This document shows positions 9,426 to 18,816 of a stretch of DNA of 64,000 bases, piece after piece. Source of the DNA: Gimesia sp. (lineage in GTDB: Bacteria > Planctomycetota > Planctomycetia > Planctomycetales > Planctomycetaceae). Both the position numbers and the translations under genes were made by a program. The stretch is from positions 377,501 to 441,500 of the forward strand of contig NZ_JAVJSQ010000005.1 of assembly GCF_040219335.1 (NCBI RefSeq), read 5' to 3'. The notes under the pieces are model-generated. The model was not told where the DNA came from. It saw nothing but the letters and a program-made list of their open reading frames with translations, and searched no databases. Within the stretch, counting starts at the first letter, position 1. The number at the start of each line of letters is the position of its first letter.

Positions 9426-9736
9426 AAATAAGCTAAATCTATCCGAATTTTATGACTGTAATCGAGTAATCTAACCCGGTTTGCGAACTGTCGGATTAAC
9501 TTTGATCTGCTTAATTCTGTCAAGACGAATTCCGGTCAGGCAGTCAATCGAGCTGCTTCTGACTGAGTGTTCAGGTGTGGGGTAGGTTTTGGCAACTTTT
9601 TCACTTTTCCACGTTAATATTCGGTTTGGGAGCGAAAATTGCTCTTCCGCAATCAGCCGACAATGTCGAGAATACGCGACCCGGATGGGATCCGGTAAAA
9701 ATACGTGAACAGTAGCAGCAGACGAAAGGATTCGTA
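9426..9736. other. Divergent intergenic region of the glycan locus
   Basis: This stretch of 311 bases separates the minus-strand GT-B-like gene from asnB. It must hold promoters for both arms. I see no convincing open frame or terminator, and no promoter pair strong enough to name. The asnB start at its end has an AAAGGA ribosome site. Confidence 0.6.
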
Positions 9737-11575
9737 ATGTGTGGGATTATCGGTGGGTATGATCGTGAGCGACGCCCATTCGGAACTGCATTAGCGGAAC
9801 AGGCATGTGAACGGATGCGGCATCGAGGCCCCGATGATCGGGGCTGGTTCGAAGCAGAGGGCATGCTCGTCGGCAATCAGCGCCTCTCGATCCTCGATCT
9901 CGCGGGCGGACACCAGCCCATGTTTTCCGACGATCGGCAGATCGTCGTCGTGCAGAATGGTGAGATCTATAATTTCAAAGAGCTGGCCCAGGGACTGCAC
10001 TGCAAAACCACCTGCGATACCGAAGTCATTCTGCGCCTCTACGAACGGGACGGGGAAGCTTTTGTCAAACAGCTGAACGGCATGTTCTCGATTGCCATCC
10101 TCGATCTGCGCAAACAGAGTCTGTTGCTCTACCGGGACCGCATTGGGCAGAAACCACTCTATTTATATGACGATGGCAAGCGACTGATGTTTGCCTCGGA
10201 AATCAAATCCCTGTTTGCGATGGGCGTCAAAGCCGAAATGAACTGGGAAGGTTTCGATGCCTACCTGACCTACAATTTCGTGCCGCCGCCAATCACACTC
10301 TATCAGAACATCACCCATCTCATGCCCGGGCAGATGCTCAAGATCAGTCCGCAGGGAACCGAACAGAGTTGCTGGTGGAACCTGGCTGACAGCCCCGTTG
10401 AGTGTCGTACGGAAGAATCCTGGTGCGAAGAAATTATTGAAACCTTACGGTCGGCGGTACAGATCCGCCTGCGGGCCGATGTACCTCTCGGTGCATTTCT
10501 CTCGGGTGGCATCGACAGTTCTTCAGTCGTCTCGTTAATGAGTCGCGAACTGCCTCATCCCGTACAGACTTTCTGTATCGGCTTTAACGATCCCCGTTTT
10601 GATGAATCCATTTATGCCCGGGAAGTGGCAGAGCTCTGCGGTACCAGTCATACCTGTGAAGTATTGAATCCCAACCTGACTGCCAGCTGGCCGTTGACCG
10701 TCTATCACAATGACCAGCCGCACGGCGATGTCTCATTCATGCCGACACACCGCGTCAGTTCACTGGCCCGCAGGTCGGTTAAAGTGGTGCTGACCGGAGA
10801 TGGCAGCGACGAATTGTTCGCCGGTTACGACGTGCATCGCAATTTCTTCGCCGGACAGGACCTCACACTCCCTCGCGAACAGATCGAAAATGCGTATATC
10901 AGTGCGATCAGCCTGTTTCGTCCTTCGGAAAAACGGTCCCTGTATACCAGCGAAACAAGTCAAAAGCTCGCCTCCGCCGATGCGTCACAGTATGCCCGTA
11001 CGCATCTGGCCGAGTTCCGACATCTGGATCCGATCAGCCAGGCCCTGGCCCTCGATACCAAACTGCTGCTACCCGGAAACAACCTGGTTAAACCCGACAA
11101 AATGGCGATGGCAGTCTCGCTCGAACCGCGGGCACCGTACCTCGATTATCGGATGGTTAACCTCGCCTTCCGGATACCCGGTGCCTTGAAGCTCCGCAAT
11201 GGTATGACCAAATCGATCCTGAAAAAAGCCTGCGAAAAAATACTGCCCCAGAGCATTATTTACCGTAAAAAACAGATGTTTACAGTTCCCATTGGCGAAT
11301 GGTTCAAACGGGAGCTGGCCCCCTTTGTGAATGAAGTTCTGCTCTCGCCACGTTCGCTGGAGCGGGGAATCTTTCAGCCGGATCGCGTCGGCGAAATGAT
11401 CCGCGATCACCAGTCGGGGCGGATGAATCACACGCGCACGCTGCGGGCGCTGCTCGCGTTCGAAATCTGGCAGCGCACTTTTATTGATACCATGTTCGAT
11501 CATGCACCGACGTATGCAGAACTGGGTATCCAGAGTTCGGTCGAGCTGGAGGCGGTGCCCAAACAGGCCGCTTGA
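9737..11575 (+). CDS. asnB: Asparagine synthase (glutamine-hydrolysing)
   Basis: A 612-residue two-domain enzyme. The N-terminal glutaminase begins MCGIIGGYDRE with Cys2 as nucleophile after Met removal. The synthetase domain carries the ATP-pyrophosphatase P-loop 'FLSGGIDSSSVVSLMSRE' near residue 255 and 'VVLTGDGSDELFAGYDVH'. The family makes asparagine from aspartate, ATP and glutamine, but exopolysaccharide-locus paralogues often amidate sugar acids instead. Because it heads a glycan operon, amidation of a uronic or nonulosonic acid is a real alternative to housekeeping asparagine supply. Confidence 0.93.
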   Translation: MCGIIGGYDRERRPFGTALAEQACERMRHRGPDDRGWFEAEGMLVGNQRLSILDLAGGHQPMFSDDRQIVVVQNGEIYNFKELAQGLHCKTTCDTEVILRLYERDGEAFVKQLNGMFSIAILDLRKQSLLLYRDRIGQKPLYLYDDGKRLMFASEIKSLFAMGVKAEMNWEGFDAYLTYNFVPPPITLYQNITHLMPGQMLKISPQGTEQSCWWNLADSPVECRTEESWCEEIIETLRSAVQIRLRADVPLGAFLSGGIDSSSVVSLMSRELPHPVQTFCIGFNDPRFDESIYAREVAELCGTSHTCEVLNPNLTASWPLTVYHNDQPHGDVSFMPTHRVSSLARRSVKVVLTGDGSDELFAGYDVHRNFFAGQDLTLPREQIENAYISAISLFRPSEKRSLYTSETSQKLASADASQYARTHLAEFRHLDPISQALALDTKLLLPGNNLVKPDKMAMAVSLEPRAPYLDYRMVNLAFRIPGALKLRNGMTKSILKKACEKILPQSIIYRKKQMFTVPIGEWFKRELAPFVNEVLLSPRSLERGIFQPDRVGEMIRDHQSGRMNHTRTLRALLAFEIWQRTFIDTMFDHAPTYAELGIQSSVELEAVPKQAA

Positions 11576-11617
11576 TTCTCGTATTCAAACACCATTATTT
11601 CGGAACAGGTCAGACTC

Positions 11618-12307
11618 ATGGATGAGCAACGCCTATCACAATCAACGAGTCACTCTGCTGCCCGCCAGTCAGGAGGTCCTCACTTTGATCCCCGAAACAT
11701 GCCTGCAGAACCGACCGTGGTTTCTCACGAGGCTCGCACGGGTTATTTCTGGAAACGCCCCGCAGATTTCATGCTGAGTGGCCTGGCCCTGGTGGCATTG
11801 GCCCCGCTGTTTCTGGTGATCTCTTTGCTGATTAAACTCACTTCTCCCGGTCCGGTCTTTTTCCGTCAGCAGCGACTGGGGCTTAACGAACGACCATTCT
11901 CGATTTTCAAGTTTCGCTCGATGCGTGCCGGCTCCGATAAGACGGGAGCCCAGTTCACCTCTGCCAACGATGCCCGCGTGACGGGGATCGGTAAGTTGAT
12001 TCGCAAGACCAGCCTCGACGAACTGCCTCAATTAATCAATATCTTTCGCGGGGAGATGAGCCTCATCGGACCGCGTCCTTATATCGGATTTGAACTGGAA
12101 AACGCCACACCTGATGAACGCCGCAAACGGGCCAGTGTCCGTCCCGGCGTCTCAGGGCTGGCGCAGGTCTCCGGACGCAGCAGCCTGTCTCAACAGGCGG
12201 TCATCGATTATGACCTGCAATACGTGGGGCAATGCAGTCTCAAGTATGATATTCAGATCCTGATACAGACGATTCGCAAAGTGATTCGCTGTGAAGGAAC
12301 TAACTGA
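11618..12307 (+). CDS. Undecaprenyl-phosphate sugar phosphotransferase (bacterial sugar transferase)
   Basis: A 229-residue member of the monotopic phosphoglycosyltransferase family. One hydrophobic hairpin (residues about 48-75) precedes the catalytic core with 'FKFRSMR', 'KTSLDELPQLINIFRGEMS' and 'LIGPRPY'. This enzyme class loads the first sugar-1-phosphate onto the lipid carrier and so starts repeat-unit assembly. It is short (PglC/WcaJ C-terminal-domain size), without the long N-terminal membrane domain. It sits between asnB and the O-antigen ligase-like gene. Confidence 0.92.
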   Translation: MDEQRLSQSTSHSAARQSGGPHFDPRNMPAEPTVVSHEARTGYFWKRPADFMLSGLALVALAPLFLVISLLIKLTSPGPVFFRQQRLGLNERPFSIFKFRSMRAGSDKTGAQFTSANDARVTGIGKLIRKTSLDELPQLINIFRGEMSLIGPRPYIGFELENATPDERRKRASVRPGVSGLAQVSGRSSLSQQAVIDYDLQYVGQCSLKYDIQILIQTIRKVIRCEGTN

Positions 12308-12512
12308 GACTCGTAAAACGTTGATTAATGAGCAGAGCAGGATGCCGGGAGGAGGTTGTCTGCTGTTCAGGCGTGAAAAATTAGTATCGCACGGAATTTA
12401 CATTCCTGCTATTGATAAACCTGAACTGCTGCAGACTATTGCCTCTCTGGACTCCTGGTGTGATTGTTCCTGATACGATAATAATAGAAGCAGTCTGACG
12501 GAATCTGAATTT

Positions 12513-13835
12513 ATGCATATTTTTGAGGGTCTTCCAAGCCAGTTAGACTCCGGTCCGGTGATGCAGCTGAAACGCTCAACGTTCCAGGAGCTTTCATTTC
12601 GCACCGGGCTCTGGTTCGCGCTGGGCGTCGGCTTTGCGATTCCGATCTCCACCAGTCTGACCTCAGCGTTCAGCGTGGGAGTTGTAATCTGCTGGTTTCT
12701 TTCGGGACAGTATCGGGTAACCTTCGAGCTGCTCCGAACATACCGGGTCGCCACGGTTTCACTGATCCTGTTCTGCACCCTGGCAGTGGGGTTGCTCTAC
12801 ACGCCCCAGACCCTCTCACTGGCTACCAGGAACCTGTTTAAATACCGTCAGTTTCTGATGATTCCGATCTACCTTTCCTTCTTTCTCGACAGTCGAGTCC
12901 GCCTGCGCGGCATTCGCATGTTTGAGTTGGCCCTGCTGCTGACACTGGCTGTCTCCATGTTCTGCTGGATGTTTGGCATCGAATGGGATGTCCCTTCGCA
13001 CGATCATGCCATCTTCAAAAACCGGATCACCCAGAACATTTTAATGTCGTTTCTGGTCTATCTTTCTGCCTGGCGGTTTCTGGAGAAACCCCGCAAAAAC
13101 TGGTTCTGGGGCGCTGTCCTGCTGATTGCGACCGTAAATGTTCTGTTAATCGTACCGGGCCGTTCGGGCTATCTGGCGGTCGGCGTGCTGATTGGCGTGT
13201 TGATGTACCAGAAGCTGGGATATAAGGGGATTCTTCCCGCGGGCGCCTGCGTACTGGTCATCGGCATGATCTGTTATCAGTCTTCAGATCGCTTTCAGAG
13301 ACGCATCGATCTGGTGATTTCCGAGATCCGAAATTACCACCAGACGCAGGATCATGCCAGTGGCGTTAACCTGCGGATTGAGTTCCTGTTAAATGGCCTC
13401 GAACTGGCACAGTCCAGCCCGATCTTTGGTTCCGGAACGGGGAGTTTCGCTATCCGTTACGACCAGTTGATGGAGCAGAAGGGGCAGATGGTGACAGCGA
13501 ACCCGCACAACGAATATGTGATGCTGCTGGTCCAGAATGGAGCGGTGGGAGTTGGTTTGTTTCTGCTGTTGTTCTGGTTCTGCTGGCGGTCTACCCGAGG
13601 CCTCTCCGGACTGGAACCAGCGTTTGCTCAGGCGGTTGTGGGAGTGTACATGATCGTCTGTCTGGTAAATTCGCTGATGCTGGATACCACCGAGGGAGGG
13701 CTGTTTGGTTATCTGATGGGCCTGACCTGTGCAGCCGGGGTCTCCGCGAGAGGAGCCAGCCTGGGATCGCCACCTGTTGAAACAGATGCCGACGCTCCGG
13801 ACAGTCAGGCTGAAACCCTGCAAAATGCCGCCTGA
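12513..13835 (+). CDS. O-antigen ligase / polymerase family membrane protein
   Basis: A 440-residue protein with about 10-12 hydrophobic segments and one long exported loop containing 'SSPIFGSGTGSF' and 'NPHNEYVMLLVQNGAVGVGLFL'. The latter (the NPHNxY and following Gly-rich helix) is the signature of the Wzy_C/O-antigen ligase superfamily. It could polymerise repeat units or ligate glycan to lipid or protein; sequence alone does not separate these. The C-terminal tail of about 30 residues is hydrophilic. Confidence 0.85.
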   Translation: MHIFEGLPSQLDSGPVMQLKRSTFQELSFRTGLWFALGVGFAIPISTSLTSAFSVGVVICWFLSGQYRVTFELLRTYRVATVSLILFCTLAVGLLYTPQTLSLATRNLFKYRQFLMIPIYLSFFLDSRVRLRGIRMFELALLLTLAVSMFCWMFGIEWDVPSHDHAIFKNRITQNILMSFLVYLSAWRFLEKPRKNWFWGAVLLIATVNVLLIVPGRSGYLAVGVLIGVLMYQKLGYKGILPAGACVLVIGMICYQSSDRFQRRIDLVISEIRNYHQTQDHASGVNLRIEFLLNGLELAQSSPIFGSGTGSFAIRYDQLMEQKGQMVTANPHNEYVMLLVQNGAVGVGLFLLLFWFCWRSTRGLSGLEPAFAQAVVGVYMIVCLVNSLMLDTTEGGLFGYLMGLTCAAGVSARGASLGSPPVETDADAPDSQAETLQNAA

Positions 13836-14028
13836 TCCCCGGCAAAACTCCTCTGCGCGACTCACGTCTCAAGCCGGGATCGTTTCCACCTTTACACAAA
13901 AAACAGGTTGAAATATGATCCCTGCGCAGTGAATTCGCAGGAATTTTCAGACTGTCAGAGCCGTGGAATGGATGCAAAATACCGCGACTGCTCTGACTTG
14001 AAGCGCTAATCAGGAAGGGGGGCCAGGG

Positions 14029-14757
14029 ATGGCCGGTGCAGTTGGCTTAATCACGGCTCGAGGAGGCTCCAAGGGAGTCCCCCACAAAAATATCAAGGAA
14101 CTGGCAGGCAAACCATTGATCGCCTGGACAATCGAGGCGGCGCTGGCCAGTCAGGAGCTGGACCGGGTTGTGGTCTCTACAGATGACAAAGAGATCGCCT
14201 CCATCGCGCGGCAGTATGGAGCCGAAGTCCCGTTTCTGCGACCGCTCAGACTGGCCCTCGATGACTCCAGCCACGCCGATGTGGTCTTACATGCGATTGA
14301 CTGGCTCGAAGAGCACGACCAGTTCGTCGCAGAATATGTGGTCATGCTGCAGCCGACGTCTCCGTTTCGCATCGCAGCCGACATTGACGGCGCACTCGAC
14401 TTCGCCCGGCAGAAAAATGCAAAATCCGTAATTGGAATGATGCACGCACCCAGTCACCCGATCTGTATGCGTGGGATGACTGAGGACGGACTATTGGTCG
14501 AACTGACCGAACAACGGGATGAGTCACAGCTCCGCAGGCAGTTGCTGGAAGACGTCTATGCTTTTAATGGCGCCGTGTATGTTGTCCAGACAGAAGCGTT
14601 TCGTGAATCAAAAACCTTTCGGCCGGAAGGTGAGACCTACGGTTACCTGATGCCAACCGAACGATCATGGGAAATTGATACAGAGTGGGAATTCCTCGTC
14701 GCCAGCCTGTTGATGAAAAATCAGCTGCAGGTGGCACCCCGGTCTAAAGCCGCCTGA
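14029..14757 (+). CDS. legF: CMP-nonulosonate (legionaminate) cytidylyltransferase
   Basis: A 242-residue nucleotidyltransferase with the acylneuraminate cytidylyltransferase start 'ITARGGSKGVPHKNIKELAGKP' (positions 14044-14110) and 'VMLQPTSPFR' near residue 105. It activates a nine-carbon sugar acid as a CMP derivative. Because the rest of the legionaminic acid pathway follows directly, LegF is the best reading, with sialic or pseudaminic acid synthetase as the alternatives. AGGAAGGGG precedes the start. Confidence 0.87.
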   Translation: MAGAVGLITARGGSKGVPHKNIKELAGKPLIAWTIEAALASQELDRVVVSTDDKEIASIARQYGAEVPFLRPLRLALDDSSHADVVLHAIDWLEEHDQFVAEYVVMLQPTSPFRIAADIDGALDFARQKNAKSVIGMMHAPSHPICMRGMTEDGLLVELTEQRDESQLRRQLLEDVYAFNGAVYVVQTEAFRESKTFRPEGETYGYLMPTERSWEIDTEWEFLVASLLMKNQLQVAPRSKAA

Positions 14758-14801
14758 ATTCTGTTCTCCTCGCTGTTGCTTTTTTATGAATTGTGCGAGT
14801 C

Positions 14802-15953
14802 ATGCGCGAAACGATTCCGTTATCGGTACCGAGCCTCACCGGCAATGAATGGAACTACCTGAAAGACTGCCTGGACACAGGCTGGGTCTCTTCAGTCGGC
14901 TCCTATGTGGATCGTTTCGAGCAGTCAGTCAGTGAGTACGTCGGAACGCAGTTCGGCGTCGCTACAGTGAATGGAACGGCAGCCCTGCATCTGGCGCTGC
15001 TGGCGTGTGGCGTTCAACGCGGCGATGAAGTGCTGGCCCCCAGCTTCACTTTTATCGCACCCGTCAATGCCATTCATTACTGTGGAGCCGAGCCGGTTTT
15101 TATTGGATCAGATCCCGCGACCTTCAATCTCGATCCCGACAAAGTACGGCAATTCCTGACAGAAGAATGTACCCGTGAGGCGGACGTTGTTTTGAACCGT
15201 CGCACCGGTCGCAGAGTCAGTACGATTCTGCCGGTGCATATTTTCGGTCATCCGGTCGACATGGACCCACTGAATGAAATTGCAGTGGAGTTTCAGCTGC
15301 CTGTCATCGAAGACGCCTCCGAAAGCCTGGGATCAGACTATCGCGAACGCAAAACGGGCGGACTCGCGAAGGTCGGCTGTTTTTCTTTTAACGGCAACAA
15401 AATAATTACCTGTGGCGGCGGAGGGATGGTCACTACCAGCGATGAAGCACTCGCCAGTCACATTCGGCACTTGAGTACCCAGGCCAACCGCAGGCCCTTT
15501 GAATACGAACACGATGAGGTCGGATTCAATTATCGACTCACCAATATCCAGGCGGCACTCGGAGTTGCCCAACTGGAGCAGCTCGATGGCTTTCTGGAAG
15601 TCAAACGTCGTAACGCCTGTCTTTACCGTGAACTGCTGGCAGAAATTCCCCAGGTGGAACTGGCCTGGGAAGAGCCCTGGGCGCGAAGCAACTTCTGGCT
15701 CTGTGCGCTGCTCGTGCCTCCTGCGGATCGAGGGCCGCTGATGGAGTATTTACTCGAACGCCAGGTGCAGGTCCGGCCTGCCTGGAAGCTGATGCATACC
15801 CTGTCCATGTATCAGAATTGTCAGACATACCAGCTGGAAGAGACCGAAGCGGCCTATGCCCGCTGCATCTCGATTCCCTCCAGTGTGCAGCTTAGCGAAG
15901 CCGACATCCGGTACGTCGTGGAATGCATCAAAGCTTATTTCGAGTCGTCATGA
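14802..15953 (+). CDS. legC: LegC-type DegT/DnrJ/EryC1 aminotransferase
   Basis: A PLP-dependent sugar aminotransferase. The opening 'IPLSVPSLTGNEWNYLKDCL' and 'TGWVSSVGSYVDRFE' is typical of the LegC family. The PLP lysine lies in 'SFNGNKIITCGGGG' near residue 200. It puts the 4-amino group on the GDP- or UDP-4-keto-6-deoxy sugar made by LegB. I take the ATG at 14802; an in-frame GTG at 14793 would add three residues. Its stop overlaps the next start by four bases (ATGA). Confidence 0.88.
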   Translation: MRETIPLSVPSLTGNEWNYLKDCLDTGWVSSVGSYVDRFEQSVSEYVGTQFGVATVNGTAALHLALLACGVQRGDEVLAPSFTFIAPVNAIHYCGAEPVFIGSDPATFNLDPDKVRQFLTEECTREADVVLNRRTGRRVSTILPVHIFGHPVDMDPLNEIAVEFQLPVIEDASESLGSDYRERKTGGLAKVGCFSFNGNKIITCGGGGMVTTSDEALASHIRHLSTQANRRPFEYEHDEVGFNYRLTNIQAALGVAQLEQLDGFLEVKRRNACLYRELLAEIPQVELAWEEPWARSNFWLCALLVPPADRGPLMEYLLERQVQVRPAWKLMHTLSMYQNCQTYQLEETEAAYARCISIPSSVQLSEADIRYVVECIKAYFESS

Positions 15954-16588
15954 ACCAGAACCGCACACCACTCATTCTGCTCGGAGGCGGAGGACATGCC
16001 AGGGTCCTCATCGATCTCCTTCTGGAATGGGACAGCTATATGCCGGCAGGTATTCTGGATCCGGAACTCGCAGTGGGAAGTCAGATCAAAGGAGTCCCGG
16101 TGCTGGGAACCGACGAAGAGCTTCGTGCTCAGCATGAGCAGGGGATCCAGCATGCCGTGGTGGCGGTCGGCAGCACCCGCTCGACCAACTTGCGGCGGAA
16201 GCTGTACGGTCAACTCCGCGAACTCGGATTCGAACAACCACCGTTGGTTCATTCCAGTGCCATTCTCTCACCGTCCGTGATATTAGGCGAGGGAGCACAG
16301 GTGATGGCCGGTGCGATAATTCAGACAGAGACCCGGATTGGAGCCGGGGTCGTGGTCAATACGGGAGCCCGCATCGACCACGATTGTGAAATCAAACAAC
16401 ATGCGTTTCTCGCACCGGGCGTCATCCTCAGTGGTGGCGTCACCGTCGGCGAGAATGCATTCCTGGGAGCCGGTGCCGTGGTAATTCAGGGCACGCACAT
16501 CGGTAACAATGCGGTCGTCGCCGCAGGAGCCGTCGTGGTCCGGGATGTTGAGGATGGAGCCTTAGTAAAAGGAGTACCCGCGAAATGA
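15950..16588 (+). CDS. legH: Sugar O/N-acetyltransferase, NeuD/PglD/LegH-like
   Basis: About 212 residues. The N-terminal part 'LILLGGGGHARVLIDLLLEW' is the nucleotide-sugar binding motif of NeuD/PglD, and the C-terminal half is a left-handed beta-helix of hexapeptide repeats ('IGAGVVVNTGARIDHDCEI', 'GENAFLGAGAVVI'). In this context it should N-acetylate the amino sugar made by LegC. The start is chosen at 15950 because that ATG overlaps the legC stop; a more upstream ATG exists inside legC. It in turn overlaps the next gene by four bases. Confidence 0.87.
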   Translation: MNQNRTPLILLGGGGHARVLIDLLLEWDSYMPAGILDPELAVGSQIKGVPVLGTDEELRAQHEQGIQHAVVAVGSTRSTNLRRKLYGQLRELGFEQPPLVHSSAILSPSVILGEGAQVMAGAIIQTETRIGAGVVVNTGARIDHDCEIKQHAFLAPGVILSGGVTVGENAFLGAGAVVIQGTHIGNNAVVAAGAVVVRDVEDGALVKGVPAK

Positions 16589-17592
16589 GCGTATTCATCA
16601 TCGCCGAAGCAGGCGTAAACCATAATGGCAGTGTGGAAACCGCGAAGAAAATGATCGATGCCGCCGTGCAGGCCGGCGCCGATGCGATCAAATTCCAGAC
16701 TTTTAAAACGGAAAAGCTGGTCTGCAAATCAACGCCCCAGGCTGAATACCAGATGAAAAACAGCCTGAACGGGGAATCGGAGACCCAGTTTACCCTGCTC
16801 AAAAAACTGGAGATCAACCAGGAGACGCACCGCGAACTGTTCGATTACTGCGAACAGTCCGGCATCGTTTTCATTTCGACTCCCTTCGATCTGGACAGCA
16901 TCGATCTGCTGAAATCGCTGGGACTGCAGTTGATCAAGGTCCCTTCAGGCGAGATCACGAATTACCCCTACCTGAAAAAAGTCGCCCAGACTTTTAACCA
17001 GGTGGTCCTCTCGACCGGCATGGCCGATCTGGGAGAGATTGAAGACGCACTCAATATTCTGATCAACAACGGCGTCTCCCGCGAAAATATTACCGTGCTG
17101 CACTGCAATACCGAGTATCCGACTCCCATTCAGGATGTTAACCTGCGGGCAATGCTCACCATCCGCGATGCCTTTGGTGTGAAAGTTGGTTATTCGGACC
17201 ATACGCTGGGCATCGAAGTCTCGATTGCCGCAACGGCCCTCGGTGCCACCGTGATTGAGAAACACTTCACGCTCGATAAAAACATGGAAGGCCCGGATCA
17301 TGCGGCATCACTGGAACCGGACGAACTGCTGATGCTGGTACGCGGAATCCGCAACACGGAAAAATCGCTGGGCAGTCCGCTCAAACGACCTTCCGCTTCA
17401 GAGTCCAAGAACAAACCTGTGGTCCGCAAAAGCATCGTCGCTGCCGGGGATATCAAGCAGGGAGACGTGTTCACAGAAGAGAACCTCTGCGTGAAACGAC
17501 CGGGAACCGGGATCAGTCCGATGCAGTGGGATCAGGTCATCAACCAGGTGGCTCGGCGAGATTATGTCGAAGACGAAATCATTGAGTTATGA
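16585..17592 (+). CDS. legI: Legionaminate/N-acetylneuraminate synthase (NeuB family)
   Basis: A 335-residue protein with the NeuB TIM barrel: 'IIAEAGVNHNGSVETAKKMI' at the N-terminus, 'IKFQTFKTEKLV', 'LHCNTEYPTP' and 'GYSDHTLGIEV'. A C-terminal SAF (antifreeze-like) domain follows ('RKSIVAAGDIKQGDVF', residues about 275-330). It condenses phosphoenolpyruvate with the six-carbon 2,4-diamino sugar to give the nonulosonic acid. It is flanked by four-base overlaps on both sides, which indicates tight translational coupling with legH and legG. Confidence 0.93.
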   Translation: MSVFIIAEAGVNHNGSVETAKKMIDAAVQAGADAIKFQTFKTEKLVCKSTPQAEYQMKNSLNGESETQFTLLKKLEINQETHRELFDYCEQSGIVFISTPFDLDSIDLLKSLGLQLIKVPSGEITNYPYLKKVAQTFNQVVLSTGMADLGEIEDALNILINNGVSRENITVLHCNTEYPTPIQDVNLRAMLTIRDAFGVKVGYSDHTLGIEVSIAATALGATVIEKHFTLDKNMEGPDHAASLEPDELLMLVRGIRNTEKSLGSPLKRPSASESKNKPVVRKSIVAAGDIKQGDVFTEENLCVKRPGTGISPMQWDQVINQVARRDYVEDEIIEL

Positions 17593-18749
17593 GTAACCGT
17601 GTCTGCGTTGTCACCGGATCACGGGCCGAATACGGTCTGTTAAGCCCTCTGCTGGAAGCACTGCGCGCCGCTGAGAGTTTCGAGTTGCAACTGCTGGTGA
17701 CCGGATCGCATCTGTCTCCCGAATTCGGACTGACCTATCGCGAGATCGAAGCAGACGGTTATACGATTGACGAAAAAGTCGAAGTTGTGCTCAGTTCCGA
17801 TACCCCGGTCGGCATCTGTAAATCGATGGGCCTGGGACTGATCAGTTTTGCCGAAGCGTATGCCCGCCTGACTCCCGATCTGATTCTGGTGCTCGGTGAT
17901 CGTTATGAGATTTTCAGCGCCGTCTCCGCAGCACACATCAGTCGTATTCCCGTCGCTCATCTGCACGGAGGAGAAGTGACCGAAGGCGCATTTGACGATG
18001 CACTGCGGCATTCGATCACCAAGATGAGCCACCTGCATTTCACCTCCACGGACGCCTATCGCCGGCGGGTGATTCAACTGGGAGAAGCCCCCGAGCGGGT
18101 CTTCAATGTAGGGGCGATCGGATTAGATAACCTGCGTCGACTCCCTTTGCTCTCACGCGAAGATCTGGAGCAGCAGCTGGGGTTTAAGTTTAATAATCAC
18201 AATCTGTTATGCACATTTCATCCCGTGACGCTGGAGCACAATTCGTCTGAGCAGCAGGTCCAGAGCCTGCTAAACGTGCTGGAGCAGCAGGCGGACACAA
18301 ATGTCATCTTCACGAAAACAAATGCGGATACCGACGGGCGAATCATCAATCAGCTGATCGATGATTTTGCAGCGAAAAACCCGGATCGATTTCATTCACA
18401 TGTTAGCCTGGGGCAACTGCGGTATTTGTCGGTGATGCAGTTTGTGGATGCGGTCGTGGGTAACTCGTCGAGCGGCATCATCGAGGCACCTGGATTTCGA
18501 ATCGGTACGATTAACATCGGCAACCGTCAGACAGGGCGGATCAAATCGGAACTGGTCATCGATTGTGAGCCCACGGAAACAGGTATAGCGTCGGCTTTTA
18601 AAACATTGTATTCTTCCGACTTCCAGAAGCGGCGTTCGCAGGCAAGGAACCCTTATGGAGCAGGGCAGACGACGTCGCAAATTATCAGTATTCTCAAGGA
18701 GCATTTTCCCCGTCGGACGACTCAGAAATCGTTTCATGATCTGGATTAA
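17589..18749 (+). CDS. legG: UDP/GDP-sugar hydrolysing 2-epimerase (NeuC/LegG family)
   Basis: A 386-residue protein starting 'RVCVVTGSRAEYGLLSPLL', the hallmark of hydrolysing UDP-GlcNAc 2-epimerases, with 'HLHGGEVTEGAFDDALRHSI' and 'VGNSSSGIIEAP' further on. It releases the nucleotide and inverts C2 to give the substrate of the NeuB-type synthase. The four-base overlap with legI places it in the same operon. It is followed by a 67-base gap before the nucleotidyltransferase gene. Confidence 0.92.
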   Translation: MSNRVCVVTGSRAEYGLLSPLLEALRAAESFELQLLVTGSHLSPEFGLTYREIEADGYTIDEKVEVVLSSDTPVGICKSMGLGLISFAEAYARLTPDLILVLGDRYEIFSAVSAAHISRIPVAHLHGGEVTEGAFDDALRHSITKMSHLHFTSTDAYRRRVIQLGEAPERVFNVGAIGLDNLRRLPLLSREDLEQQLGFKFNNHNLLCTFHPVTLEHNSSEQQVQSLLNVLEQQADTNVIFTKTNADTDGRIINQLIDDFAAKNPDRFHSHVSLGQLRYLSVMQFVDAVVGNSSSGIIEAPGFRIGTINIGNRQTGRIKSELVIDCEPTETGIASAFKTLYSSDFQKRRSQARNPYGAGQTTSQIISILKEHFPRRTTQKSFHDLD

Positions 18750-18816
18750 GCCCGACATCGAGAAGCTGGAATCAATCAGGGAGAGGGAATCCCTGTTCGG
18801 ATAAAGTGGGCCAGGG

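Noticed and set aside
12291-12473. Sixty-codon frame after the sugar-phosphate transferase
   Set aside because: Starts inside the preceding gene, with no motif or ribosome site of its own.
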